A stretch of 14,316 nucleotides of DNA, from contig MU646501.1 of assembly GCA_026770585.1 (NCBI GenBank), positions 315,532 through 329,847 of the forward strand, written 5' to 3'. Source of the DNA: Baffinella frigidus (Eukaryota; Cryptophyceae; Cryptomonadales; Baffinellaceae). The position numbers were made by a program, and so were the translations under genes. A model generated the notes under the pieces. The model searched no databases, was not told the DNA's origin, and was given only the letters and a program-made list of their open reading frames with translations. Shown here one piece after another: positions 1 to 7,265 of this stretch; within the stretch, counting starts at the first letter, position 1; each line of letters opens with the position of its first letter.

Positions 1-150
1 GAGGGAGGGAGGGAGAGAGCGGCCGACCTTGAAGTTGAGGCCGACGCCGAGGAGCTCGTCCTTGGCGCCCTTGCTCTTGGGGCGGCACGTGTCCGAGCAA
101 CAGGCAAAATCCGAGGCAAAATCCGGGAACTGCAGCTTCATGAGCGGCAT
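1..150 (-). CDS. Partial coding exon, unknown protein, runs off the left edge
   Basis: Reading the minus strand from an ATG at 150 gives 50 codons open to the window edge. Between about 95 and 20 nearly every codon ends in G or C, in the stretch that includes KSKGAKDELLGVGLNFKVG. This bias is shared with the better supported genes in the window and is absent from the repeats. The frame stays open upstream to about 270, where stops appear, and three TCGCAG|GT sites lie at about 158, 209 and 250, so the true start could be a splice acceptor rather than the ATG at 150. Residues 8-17 include a 12-base internal duplication giving a repeated DFA motif. The part right of about 84 is duplicated at 290-413, where the copy carries an in-frame stop, so only the left part is likely to be conserved exon. 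I do not recognise the family. Confidence 0.4.
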   Translation of the reverse strand, partial: MPLMKLQFPDFASDFACCSDTCRPKSKGAKDELLGVGLNFKVGRSLPPSL

Positions 151-205
151 CCACCTGCGATCAAGAGATAGTTGAGTGATCAAGGCAAAGTTGAGTGATC
201 CACCT
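84..205. repeat. Gene-flank repeat, copy 1
   Basis: This stretch shares GTCCG-GCAACAGGCAAAAT, then CAGCT-CATGA-CGGC-TCCACCTGC-ATCAAG and several AGTTGAGTGAT units with 290-413. AGTTGAGTGAT also recurs several times as a short internal repeat up to about 230. It overlaps the start of the partial minus-strand frame at the left edge. Confidence 0.7.
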
Positions 206-289
206 GCGATCAGGCGACAAGTTGAGTGATCAGGATGTGAAACGTGACCTGCGAACACGGAGTTGACTTGTCACGGTTAAGTTAACTTT

Positions 290-413
290 GATTTGGCACT
301 GTCCGTGCAACAGGCAAAATCCGGGCACTACAGCTGCATGAACGGCTTCCACCTGCAATCAAGGGATAGTTGAGTGATTAGGGAAAGTTGACTGATGAGG
401 GAAAGTTGAGTGA
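290..413. repeat. Gene-flank repeat, copy 2 (with a trace of a third at 512-542)
   Basis: Direct copy of 84-205. Read on the minus strand it has a TAG where copy 1 has CAG, and it lacks the 12-base internal duplication of copy 1. A third, shorter match (CAGCTTCGTCAGAGGCATCC) lies at 519-538. This looks like local tandem duplication of a gene edge followed by decay. Confidence 0.65.
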
Positions 414-539
414 TTCCGGCAGGGTTTGTACCAGACCGCGGACGCGACCGGGCGGGATTAGTACCAGGAAAGGCCTTTTTAAGAAAGGTAAGTCAACTTA
501 CCCGGGTTAGTCAACTTGCAGCTTCGTCAGAGGCATCCA

Positions 540-735
540 CCTGGTTTGGGGTTTGGGGTTTGAGGTTTGGAGGTTTGGGTTTAGAGTGTGGGGTTTGGGG
601 TTTAAAAAACGATAGGCAACCCCAGTGAGCTGCGAAGCAGAGGGATGGAGGATGCATGTCAAGCCAACCCTTTCGGTTCAGGGGTTAGAGGTGAGGGTCC
701 AGGGTTTAGGGTTTAGGTTTAGGGTTGTAAAGCAA
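540..735 (+). repeat. Degenerate G-rich telomere-like heptamers
   Basis: Two clusters, at 540-605 and 675-730, are built from GGTTTGG, GGTTTAG and GGGTTTA units, the G-rich strand of a TTTAGGG-type repeat, heavily mutated. The orientation is opposite to the large array at 6846-8410. Open frames here only read the repeat and are not genes. Confidence 0.75.
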
Positions 736-761
736 CGCTATTACGCCCCGTCAGGAACTTT

Positions 762-802
762 CAGGGTCCTCCCCACAAACAAGCTTTGTGGGGAGGACCC
801 TG
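762..802. repeat. Perfect 18-bp hairpin, 5-nt loop
   Basis: The arms 762-779 (CAGGGTCCTCCCCACAAA) and 785-802 are exact reverse complements. The outer bases CCGTCA (748-753) and TGACGG (801-806) also pair once an extra stretch of about 10 bases on the left arm is skipped. It may be the tip of a decayed foldback element. Confidence 0.85.
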
Positions 803-867
803 ACGGCTTCGTACCACACACCCACATGTCAACTTTAAAATAGTCTACCAACGGATTAGTACCACAC

Positions 868-985
868 ACCCAGAGGGCGCTTCTAATGCCTCAATTGTCG
901 GGCAGAGGGCGCCTCAAATGTCTGGAAAATATGGGGCGGAGGGGGCTCCAAATGTTGGTCGAATGTCGGGCAAAGGGCACGCGGT
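868..985 (+). repeat. Short degenerate tandem repeat (GGGCAGAGGGCGC...AAATGTC)
   Basis: The pattern 'GTCGGGCAGAGGGCGCCTCAAATGTC' recurs in pieces at about 869, 897, 933 and 965 with substitutions and indels. An open frame (918-1244) crosses it but continues into non-coding-like sequence, has no domain signal and is not called as a gene. Confidence 0.5.
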
Positions 986-1308
986 CAGCCATGGCGAAGG
1001 CCTTCCGGAGCACCCCCCACCACTGATCTCGCGAGAGTTACTTGCCCCAGCCGCTACTGGGAAGCGGCCAGGGAAAAAATCCCTGGCTGTGACAAGCCTA
1101 AACCCAAACCTCCAAGAGCCCTACCGTATTGTGGTATTTCTGCTCCAGATCTTCCTCAATGTTCCAGGTGTGAAATGCGGAGTGGCAACAACCTTTTTGC
1201 TTGCCAGCACCCCTATTAGGCCTACTGTACATGTAGGGTCCTAAGGGAGTGCGCTTCCTGCGGAGCGAGGTACCCCTGCACATGTACGCCTGGTCGTGGT
1301 CCCACGAA
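986..1308. other. No gene seen; contains a segment related to 9280-9330
   Basis: No coding bias was found. Around 1236-1283 the string AGGGTCCTAAGGGAGTGCGC, followed by GCGAGGTACCCCTGCA, resembles the palindrome-rich region at 9280-9330 (GCGAGGTGCCCCTGCA). This suggests a dispersed fragment of the same element. Confidence 0.5.
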
Positions 1309-1460
1309 CTTATCTCAGAAAAGGAGTTCTAAAACTCGTTTTCTTAAGTCAATTCCCCTTCAAATATGTCATCTTATTCTTTTCTCTGCGCAAAAGTTGA
1401 CATATTTGAAGGGGAATTGACTTGAGAAAATGAGTTTCAGAACTCCTTTTCTGAGATAAG
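1309..1460. mobile_element. Foldback (MITE-like) element, 63-bp arms
   Basis: The arms 1309-1371 and 1398-1460 are reverse complements with 3 mismatches in 63, separated by a 26-base loop. The outer ends read CTTATCTCAGAAAAGGAG and its complement. Size and structure fit a foldback or MITE-type non-autonomous element. No clear target-site duplication is visible and it encodes nothing. The mobile origin is inferred from structure only. Confidence 0.75.
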
Positions 1461-1820
1461 AACGCTAGCTCAGCCTGAGTAAACCTGGGCTTGCCACAGC
1501 AAATATTTGGAGCGGAAACCCAGTACAAAAGGGCGACTAAAACGCATTCTATGGCGAGCCCGGATTTACGCACGCAGTGCTACGATTTCAACGCACGCCA
1601 GTAAAATTCAGGAGGTTCCCCAAAGGTCGTTTGGTCTCCCATTGATGGTTGGTGGTACCTTGCGAAACCAGATCCTAGCTCTGTCTCAGTGTGATTCGGT
1701 CTCACCCAAATTGGTGCGACCGGGCTCTTTTCCACCCCAAAGTTGACGGATTAGTACCACAACCTCAAACCGTCAACTTGAGAATAGTCATTCAGTCAAC
1801 ACATGTGAAACAGAGCTAGG
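1461..1820. other. No gene seen; dispersed GGATTAGTACCA motif
   Basis: No coding bias or domain was found. The motif GGATTAGTACCA at 1747-1758 also occurs at 855-866, and GGGATTAGTACCA at 455-467. The first two are followed by an ACA-containing stretch, so this may be a short dispersed repeat. Confidence 0.45.
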
Positions 1821-2175
1821 CCACACAGCGGGCTACGAAGGAATTTCGTGAATCTCACCCGTCGGCTGAAACGATTGTGCCCCCCGCCCCCCCCGATAAC
1901 TCGGGGCAGACTTGACCGATTTTGGTTTCGATAAATGGTTTGGAAAGCCCCTGATATCCTCTTGAATCCTGGTGAAAACTATTTAGGGTGGGAGAAAAAT
2001 CGCCATGTTTTGTTGTTGGGAAATTGGGTGGCCTGGGGATTTAAAGCGGTTCACACATAGGACCCTGCGGTAGCCCATCCATAGGGACATAGGATTTTCC
2101 CTAAGGATATCCTAACCGAAAGCTGGTTGACATTCACCCAAGTTTCCCTTCGTAGCCCGCTGCCACACAGCTGAC
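1821..2175. repeat. Segment bounded by short inverted repeats
   Basis: CAGCGGGCTACGAAGG at 1826-1841 has an exact inverted copy at 2147-2162, and the similarity extends weakly inward (GAAT..GTGAAT). The enclosed sequence of about 300 bases has C-runs at 1880-1893 and no coding signal. It could be a small non-autonomous element. Confidence 0.5.
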
Positions 2176-2270
2176 TTCGAAGGGAGCGTACTTCGAAGGG
2201 GTTTTGAATAACCCATAAGCGATAAGAGATAGGACCCTACGGCAGGCAATCCGTAGGGACATAGGGGGGT
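2056..2270 (+). repeat. Two copies of a 35-bp repeat (ATAGGACCCT-CGG...ATAGGG)
   Basis: ATAGGACCCTGCGGTAG followed by ATCCATAGGGACATAGG at 2057-2094 is repeated at 2230-2266 as ATAGGACCCTACGGCAG followed by ATCCGTAGGGACATAGG. A CTTCGAAGGG doublet lies between them at 2178-2200. The right copy ends shortly before the 3' end of the minus-strand gene. Confidence 0.65.
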
Positions 2271-2348
2271 TTCATACGGATACGGTCGCGGTCAATGCCT
2301 TAGATTTGGCTATATTTCCCATTCGTACCCCGCTGCGTGGGTGGGGTT

Positions 2349-3000
2349 CTAAAGCGCGCACCATTCCTCCTTCTCCTCCCCTTGGAGGATATGCTCCGTG
2401 GAGTACACAAGCCGCTCGCCCCCTTGCGCCCCGCCCTTCTTTGGCGACAGGATCGACACGCCGCCCTGGGAGAGCAAAGGCGCGTCGGTCAGCATCGGGG
2501 CAGAGCAGGTGCGCGGCTGGTTTCCCCTCCCCCCGTACGCACCGCGCTCCTCTTTGCGGGACAGCGCGCGTGGCGGGCATGGAGAACCCAGCATGCTACC
2601 CAGCACGGAGGCACGCGCCGAAGGGGGGGAGGGCAGCGCGCACCTTCTTGGGGGAGAGCAGCCCCGCCCCGGCGGCCTTCCTCGAGAGCACGTTGGGCTG
2701 CACGGTCCCAAGCGGCGCGCGGGGAGGCGCGGAGGCCGTGGCGGGGTTGCCCTGATCCCTAGCCTGCGCGGTCTCCTTGGCCATCGCGGTCGAGCGGAGC
2801 AGCGTAGCCGTTGAAAAGCGCTGCTGCATGAAGGGGTGCGCCCCCATCGCGGCCGTCGCCGGGTTGAACATCATGGCACTCGAGCGCCGCGAGGAGTTCG
2901 CCCAGATGCCCGCGCCGCCCGGCGAGTTGGGCATCGCGGCCCTGCCCAGACTGGGGCGCGGGGGCGTCGAGGGCGCCACGTTCTCCACGCCGGTAGACAT
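2349..3000 (-). CDS. Two-exon gene, 157-residue Ala/Pro/Ser-rich protein with SPKK motifs, unknown function
   Basis: Exon 1 runs from the ATG at 3000 to 2644 (119 codons) and exon 2 from 2465 to the TAG at 2349 (38 codons plus stop). The 178-base intron (2643-2466) starts GTGCGC after AAGAAG and ends with a CTGAC branch-like site, a pyrimidine run and CAG. Both junctions are phase 0, so the frame is kept. Both exons have very strong G/C third positions. The product is low-complexity and basic, with SSRRSSAM, a Met-rich centre, and the motif (L/I)LSPKK once on each side of the intron. Exon 2 ends YSTEHILQGEEKEEWCAL. SPKK is a CDK-type or DNA minor-groove-type motif in known proteins, so a nuclear role is possible but not shown. 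No known domain is recognised. A second GTGCGC donor-like site just before the stop means the gene may once have continued left into what is now repeat DNA. Confidence 0.65.
2466..2643 (-). other. Spliceosomal intron of the 157-residue gene
   Basis: Read on the minus strand it begins GTGCGCGCTG, contains GCTGACCGA 24-32 bases before the end, then TTTGCTCTCCCAG. Its 178-nt length, phase 0 and the continuation of coding bias on both sides support it. It contains no in-frame coding signal of its own. Confidence 0.65.
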
Positions 3001-3114
3001 ATCTTGTATCGTTGTGTGGGACGAGGAAGGATCCGGAAGATTCTCGGAAGGCGTGTAGATTTGAATTTTCGTCCGTTGGCCACTTAAACCGGCTAAGTTG
3101 CCTCAACTTGCGAA

Positions 3115-3146
3115 GTCAAAAGTGAACCTTTGGTTCCACTTTTGAC
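3115..3146. repeat. 14-bp hairpin upstream of the two-exon gene
   Basis: GTCAAAAGTGAACC (3115-3128) pairs with GGTTCCACTTTTGAC (3132-3146) with one bulged base. It lies about 115 bases upstream of the ATG at 3000, so it could sit in the 5' region of that gene. No function is shown. Confidence 0.75.
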
Positions 3147-3430
3147 CGAAAAATCATTCAGGTTGCGAGCCTCCATCACGTCCATGCTACCCCTCGACGA
3201 TGACCTGTGCCCCAAACGTATGCGTCTTTCTATTCGCTCCTGGGCGCTTCCTGGTACAACGATCCGGATTTCGGATCGTCGCATAAAAGTGGCTGGACAG
3301 CAGAAAAAAAGAAGTTTTAAACCTGCAAAGAAGCATTTCAATCACGATTCGTAAATCGTCTTTCAATTCGAAGATCACGTCCACAAAAATCAACCAGCAA
3401 GGGACAAAAATCGAGACCTCGACAAAAATC
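3147..3430. other. No gene supported
   Basis: Open frames exist on both strands (for example 3093-3341 minus and 3187-3447 minus) but they overlap each other, lack the G/C third-position bias of the real genes and show no domain. ACAAAAATC recurs at 3381, 3404 and 3422 as a short spaced repeat. Confidence 0.5.
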
Positions 3431-3462
3431 CACCTTTTGGTCAGCAAGCTGACGAAAAGGTG
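3431..3462. repeat. 15-bp hairpin, 2-nt loop
   Basis: CACCTTTTGGTCAGC (3431-3445) and GCTGACGAAAAGGTG (3448-3462) are reverse complements with one mismatch. Confidence 0.8.
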
Positions 3463-3714
3463 TAATTATGGATGATTTTTATTCCAACGGAAATCACGGA
3501 TGCCGAGATCACGATCGAGATCCGCGTTCTGTGACCCCTTGTGCGTCTTCCATGACCCCCTTACGTGACGATTTACAAGTATTATAAACCGTTTTTACAG
3601 GTGTTTGGGTCACAGGTGGGCGTCGCGTGGCCTAGAGCGGTCTCGGTGTCCTGCTGCCAGGAGCGACTGAGACCAAGCAGGGGACCTTGGGGGGGGTACA
3701 CACCACCGAAGTGT
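3463..3714. other. No feature seen
   Basis: AT-balanced sequence without coding bias. A G run lies at 3689-3696 and GAGACC/GGTCTC-like inverted bits at 3639-3675. Nothing further is supported. Confidence 0.4.
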
Positions 3715-3773
3715 GAGCCTCGGTCGGACAGGTGATGAGTCTCAGTGGGAGGCTCATCACCTGTCCGATCGAG
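3715..3773. repeat. 21-bp hairpin of a dispersed motif (CTCGGTCGGACAGGTGATGAG)
   Basis: Arms 3719-3739 and 3753-3773 are reverse complements with one mismatch. The same motif occurs singly at 8870-8893 (minus sense) and 10003-10025 (plus sense). At 3753-3785 and 8870-8905 it is followed by CACAGAAGGGC, so the shared unit is longer than the hairpin arm. Confidence 0.8.
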
Positions 3774-4131
3774 GATGCACAGAAGGGCTTTTTCTCACAT
3801 CGCAACGTGGGGGCCTAGGTGGTTGAGGGGTTTTTCTGCTCTCCTCGCGTGGTATGAGTGGCCCGCAAGGAGAGTGGTCCATACATTTTTGCCCAGTCCG
3901 GGGCAACTGTGTATGGAATAGGCAGAGGCCCCCACGCAACGGGGTGCTCTACGGGGAGCCATTGGGGAGTGACACGCTGTCCGGTTCGCCGGGCTTGTGC
4001 GGGAAGATCCTTCGTGGTTTTTCCTTATGGGTAGTGGCAGTTTCTTGGGAAGGAAAAATCTGGTGCAGAACCCAGACGTTTTCCTAACCTCGCCTCAATT
4101 CTTGCACCGTGCATTCTCACTTTCGAATAAA
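3774..4131. other. Possibly structured intergenic segment, no gene
   Basis: GCAACGTGGGGGCCT (3801-3815) is nearly the inverse of AGGCCCCCACGCAAC (3926-3940), enclosing further pairable pieces such as GTATG/CATAC. The frame 3854-4087 has no coding bias. It could be a decayed foldback element or a structured transcript; neither is shown. Confidence 0.4.
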
Positions 4132-4152
4132 GTCAATAAGTGTCAATAAGTG
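4132..4152 (+). repeat. Short tandem repeat (GTCAATAAGT x2)
   Basis: Two units directly abut the left end of the large foldback element. Confidence 0.8.
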
Positions 4153-4154
4153 TA

Positions 4155-4396
4155 ATGGTGGTAATAATTGTTGGCCGCTTTTCGGGTTGCCGGTTTGCCG
4201 GTTTGCCGGTTTTACAAGTCCCGTCAGGATTTTAAAGCCGATTTCATTGAAACCAGATTCCTCGAAACGGTGCGTTTTGAAAGAGTTTTAGTTACTTTTG
4301 GTTCAAATGAAATCGGCTTTAAAACCCTGATGGGACTTGTAAAACCGGCAAACCGGCAAACCGGCAACCCGAAAAGCGGCCAACAATTACCACCAT
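4155..4396. mobile_element. Large foldback (MITE-like) element, arms of about 97-100 bp
   Basis: The left arm 4155-4255 and right arm 4300-4396 are near-perfect reverse complements, differing by a 3-base indel near the left end and a few substitutions. Ends read ATGGTGGTAA...TTACCACCAT. Each arm holds a triplet of CCGGTTTG units. The unpaired centre is about 45 bases. No transposase is encoded and no target-site duplication is evident. The frames over it only read the arms. The high arm identity suggests recent origin or recent arm homogenisation. Confidence 0.8.
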
Positions 4397-4401
4397 CGCT
4401 C

Positions 4402-4416
4402 TAAAGGACCTAAAGT
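4402..4416 (+). repeat. Family A terminal fragment
   Basis: CTAAAGGACCTAAAG, the 3' end of family A, stands alone just right of the foldback element. Confidence 0.55.
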
Positions 4417-4437
4417 TACGAAATAACGAAATGTTGT

Positions 4438-4683
4438 TAACCATGGGATACCATGAGCCTCAAAGGAGGCTGACTTGGGTTCGGTGCGTGGGCGGGCATG
4501 GTCACCAATTGGTATACCTCCAAACACCCCAAGAGAACCACCCTGTATCCCCTCTTCACGAGCCTCTGCACTGGAGAGCTAAACGCGATCCGAAAGCAAA
4601 AATGCTTTCTCTGCAAATCCCTTCTACGGAAGGGCGTGTCGTTGGGCTATGTTGGACGAAATTAAAACCTAAAGGACCTAAAG
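4438..4683 (+). mobile_element. Family A dispersed repeat, copy A1
   Basis: Family A has a conserved body: GATACCATGAGC, then AAGAGAACCACCCTGTAT, GAGCTAAACGCGATCCGAAAG, then CTACGGAAGGGCGTGTCGTT, TATGTTGG, and a simple-repeat tail ACCTAAAGGACCTAAAG. A1 lacks the 5' part seen in A2. It shares GGGCTATGTTGG-CGAAATTAAAACC uniquely with copy A12 on the other strand. The simple-repeat 3' tail and 5' truncations resemble a SINE or other retroposed element, but no clear pol III boxes are visible, so the class is unresolved. Confidence 0.7.
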
Positions 4684-4747
4684 GTTGTTTCTGACGCTTG
4701 GATTCCCCTGAATTTTGCTGTCTTCCGTACATGAAAAGCCAACAATA

Positions 4748-5093
4748 CCACATTTATCTCCTTTCATCTTTTGGTGTCTGACTGATGTCACATCACCCCC
4801 ACACACAATCCCTCTCACGTTGTGGGGTATCTGTGGCTGGAGCTTTTATACTTCAACCATAGGATACCATGAGCATCATAAAGGCTGGCTTGGGTTCGGT
4901 GTGTGTGCGAGCGCGCTCCTATTTGGAAGCCTCAAGCAGCCCAAGAGAACCACCCTGTATCCCCTGTTCACGAGCCTCTGCGCTGGAGAGCTAAACGCGA
5001 TCCGAAAGCAAACATGCTTTCTCTGCAGTCGTTTCTACGGAAGGGCGTGTCGTTGGCATATGTTGGGAGAAATTAAAACCTAAAGGACCTAAA
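4748..5093 (+). mobile_element. Family A dispersed repeat, copy A2 (near full length)
   Basis: It starts CCACATTTATCTCCTTTCATC and ends with the ACCTAAAGGACCTAAA tail, about 346 bases. The same start and end occur in copy A11 on the minus strand, which defines a unit of about 350-360 bases. Terminal inverted repeats are absent. An open frame (4715-5083) spans it, and part of that frame is also open in A11, but the rest is not conserved. Confidence 0.7.
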
Positions 5094-5251
5094 ATAAGTG
5101 CCAGCTGCCCACACTCACGGCCTGAAAGCCGAATAGATAAGCCTACGGTATTGCCTACTGTAGGCCGTATGGGCCTAGGGGGGGTCCTATGAAACAATAG
5201 GGCCTGGGGCACCCACGGCCTACCGTAGGCCTAACTACCCGTTTTCGGGTA
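5094..5251. repeat. Imperfect inverted repeat around GCCTACGGTA / TACCGTAGGC
   Basis: GCCTACGGTA at 5142-5151 and TACCGTAGGC at 5221-5230 are inverse to each other, with further internal matches (GGCCGT/ACGGCC). A small hairpin TACCCG-TTTT-CGGGTA lies at 5236-5251. No gene is seen. Confidence 0.6.
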
Positions 5252-5350
5252 TAGCCCAACGACACGCCCTTCCGTAGAAAGGACTCCTTTCTACGGAAGG
5301 GCGTGTCATTGGCACATGTTGGGAGCATTTAAAACCTAGAGGACCTAAAG
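5252..5350. mobile_element. Family A, head-to-head pair forming a palindrome (A3)
   Basis: The minus-sense fragment 5256-5283 and plus-sense fragment 5285-5312 are reverse complements over 28 bases with one mismatch and a one-base loop. The plus copy continues to the CCTAGAGGACCTAAAG tail. This almost spacerless cruciform arises from two truncated copies joined head to head. Confidence 0.8.
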
Positions 5351-5392
5351 AATTGAAAAACTGCTTGCAAACAAATCCCTCTCAACCAACAA

Positions 5393-5515
5393 TTAACACA
5401 ACACTGGATTCAAACAGGGGAAGGCTTACTGCCTGATGTTCTAGTGCTTGGGGGGGGGGGGGGGGAAGGGGCTCGGCCCAACCCCTATGGGTAGTTCCGG
5501 GGAGCTCATCCGTAG
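5393..5515 (+). repeat. Family B fragment B1 with a 16-G run
   Basis: CACACTGGATTC... then GTGCTTG, a run of 16 G (5450-5465), AAGGGGCTCGG and CGGGGAGCTCATCCGTAG match the B block at 6018-6140. The G run could form a G-quadruplex or slip during replication. Confidence 0.7.
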
Positions 5516-5615
5516 TGTGGTGGACTGACACGATTGGTGGGCTGACGCGTGTGGTGGGCTGACACTTGTGGTGGGCTGACACGTCTGGTGGGCTGACACG
5601 TGTGGTGGACTGACG
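5516..5615 (+). repeat. Minisatellite, about 19-bp unit (GTGGTGGGCTGACACG)
   Basis: About five to six units of TGTGGTGGGCTGACACG with substitutions. A related array in inverse sense with a 20-21 bp period lies at 11445-11517. The proteins read across it are repeat artefacts. Confidence 0.85.
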
Positions 5616-5684
5616 GGGGCACCCAACATGCACGGGGGCCACCCAAAACAGACTGCCAAAACACAGAAACAATTGGCCATGACT

Positions 5685-6200
5685 GCCCCACAACACTATC
5701 CCGGGCCATGACTGCCCCACAACGCTATCCATCGACCATGACTGCCCACCGACGTGCCTCCTACCCTGGCAAGCCCAGAAGGACTGCACTTACAACACCC
5801 ACGCTAGCCTCTCACTCTGCTCGTGGCAGACAGAGCCCTCTTCAATCAATTCAACACAACAACCAATTTCAAACAATCTCGTCTCTCTTCTCGTCTCATC
5901 GCAGAGGAAACTGCAGATCAATCACCAACAATAAACACCTCACGTTGCCACTCGTGGCAGAACAAGAACGAGACCATCGACGCCGTGTAGAGCGATGTCA
6001 TAAGATATCATTTAACACCACACTGGAATCACACAGCGAAAGGCCAAAATGCCTGGTTTTTGGTGCTTGGGGGGTGGGGTGGGGGGGAAGGGGCTCGGTC
6101 GGATCCCATCGGGTCAGGTCGGGGAGCTCATCTGTAGATTGTTCCCATCTCCTCAAGAGTGAGATGGGCGTGACCATCGATGTGAGTGTACTACAAAGCA
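5685..6200 (+). repeat. Family B block, plus-sense copy
   Basis: It holds, in order, a triplicate of CCATGACTGCCCCACAAC (5685-5756), GCACTTACAACACCCACGC with CTCGTGGCAGACAGA (5785-5835), a second CTCGTGGCAGAACAAGAACGAG (5952-5973), then the G-rich segment and CGGGGAGCTCATCTGTAG...GATGTGAGTGTA (6018-6190). The same order is found on the minus strand at 10452-10081 with deletions. A frame of 221 codons (5600-6265) crosses it but has no coding bias and is rejected as a gene. Confidence 0.7.
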
Positions 6201-6267
6201 ACAAAGCACCATGGGCAATCCGAAAGCCGGTTTCTGCCGCGATCCTTTTGCACCGGGGGGGCTGATG

Positions 6268-6393
6268 TGATCCGAAAGGAGGCATGGCCTTTCTGCAGGA
6301 TAAGTTCCGGTGTCCGCCTATGTTGGGAGCTCGAAGAACCTTGAGGACCTAAAGCAAAAATGCTTTTTCTGCAGATCTTTTCTACGGAAAGGC
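6268..6393 (+). mobile_element. Family A variant, copy A4
   Basis: It carries a diverged 3' half with TTCCGGTGTCCGCCTATG in place of the usual CGTGTCGTTGGC. Positions 6304-6341 (38 bases) are identical in inverse to 9746-9783. After its tail it repeats the hairpin AAAGCAAAAATGCTTT and CTTTTCTACGGAAAGG. Confidence 0.7.
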
Positions 6394-6840
6394 TGATCGT
6401 GGTGCATGGAATCCGTGTACTAATCGTGGTGCATGGAATCCGTGTATTTTGAACAGTGAAATTATTAACCCCAGCGGCGCTAGTTTTCTTGGCCTGCGGC
6501 GCCGCACTGAATTTATGGCCTGCAACTTGTCTGCACTGAGTGAACTCCCCTGCTTGCACAGCTCAATTGGCTGAGCGTGGTGCATGAATCCGTGAATTTT
6601 GGACAGTAAAAAGGGACATCCTAGCGCTATATCTTGAGGAAATCTCGCCTGCGGTGCCAACTTGCTTGGCCTGCGGTGCTGGACTGAAATTATGGCCTGC
6701 GGCGCATCCTCACTGAGTAAATCCACATGCCTACACAGCTAACACAATTACGCGCAGTGCGTGGAATCCTTGTATTTTGGACTGTGTTAAATGAGTAACA
6801 CCAATGAGATCTCTTGAGGAATTTCGCCAACCCTAGGGAT
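6394..6840 (+). repeat. Satellite-like tandem repeat, about 151-178 bp period
   Basis: Units start with CGTGGTGCATGGAATCCGTG at 6423, 6574 and (diverged) 6752, with an extra truncated unit start at 6394. Each holds TTTTG-ACAGT and GCCTGCGG blocks, CACTGAGT and a CACAGCT end. The last unit runs directly into the telomere-like array through GAATTTCGCCAACCC. Position and structure resemble a telomere-associated satellite. Confidence 0.75.
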
Positions 6841-6845
6841 CATTT

Positions 6846-7265
6846 CGCCAACCCCAATCCCTAAACCCTAATCCCTAAACCCTAAACACTAAACCCTAAA
6901 CCAGGTGTCGCTAAAACCTAAAGCCTAAAACCTAATCCCTAATCCCTCAACCCTAATCCCTCAACCAGGAGTCGCTAAACCCTAAACCCTGAAACCTAAT
7001 CCCTAAACCCCTGAACCAAGTATCGCCAAACACTCAACCCTAAATCCTAACCCCTAACCCCTAAACCCTAAACCCTAAACCCTAAACCCTAATCCCTCAA
7101 CCCTAAACCCTAAACCCTAAACTCTAAACTCTAAACCATAAACCCTAAACCCTAACCCTAAACCCCACATCCTAAACCCTAAACCCTAAACCCTAAACCC
7201 TAAGCCCTAAACCCTAAACCCTAAACCCTGACCGTAATCCCTAAACTCTAAACCCTAGACCAGGT
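6846..7265 (-). repeat. Interstitial telomere-like array I (CCCTAAA on plus strand)
   Basis: Dozens of CCCTAAA heptamers with common variants CCCTAAT, CCCTCAA and CTCTAAA. The motif CCAGGTGTCGC or close variants interrupts at 6901, 6966, 7016 and 7259, giving a higher-order pattern. Variant units cluster, which suggests local tandem amplification and decay rather than a live chromosome end. TTTAGGG is the canonical Arabidopsis-type telomere unit found in plants and several algal groups. Confidence 0.9.

Noticed and set aside
918-1244. 108-codon plus-strand frame
   Set aside because: Crosses degenerate tandem repeats, no domain, no coding bias.
2306-2814. Plus-strand frames of 138-149 codons opposite the two-exon gene
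   Set aside because: They run through both exons and the intron without change in character, and the minus strand has splice signals and better codon bias.
3854-4087. Structured non-coding RNA gene
   Set aside because: Some inverted pieces pair, but no known RNA family signature or compensatory evidence is available from one sequence.
4715-5083. 122-codon frame in family A copy A2
   Set aside because: It begins outside the repeat, and only its second half is open in other copies. No conserved start or known domain was found.
4438-5093. tRNA-derived SINE with pol III A and B boxes
   Set aside because: GGGTTCGGTG is only a weak B-box match and no convincing A box lies at the right distance, so the class is left open.
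5600-6265. 221-codon plus-strand frame
   Set aside because: It lies across the minisatellite and family B, lacks the G/C third-position bias of the real genes, and its parts recur in inverse at 10081-10452 without an open frame.
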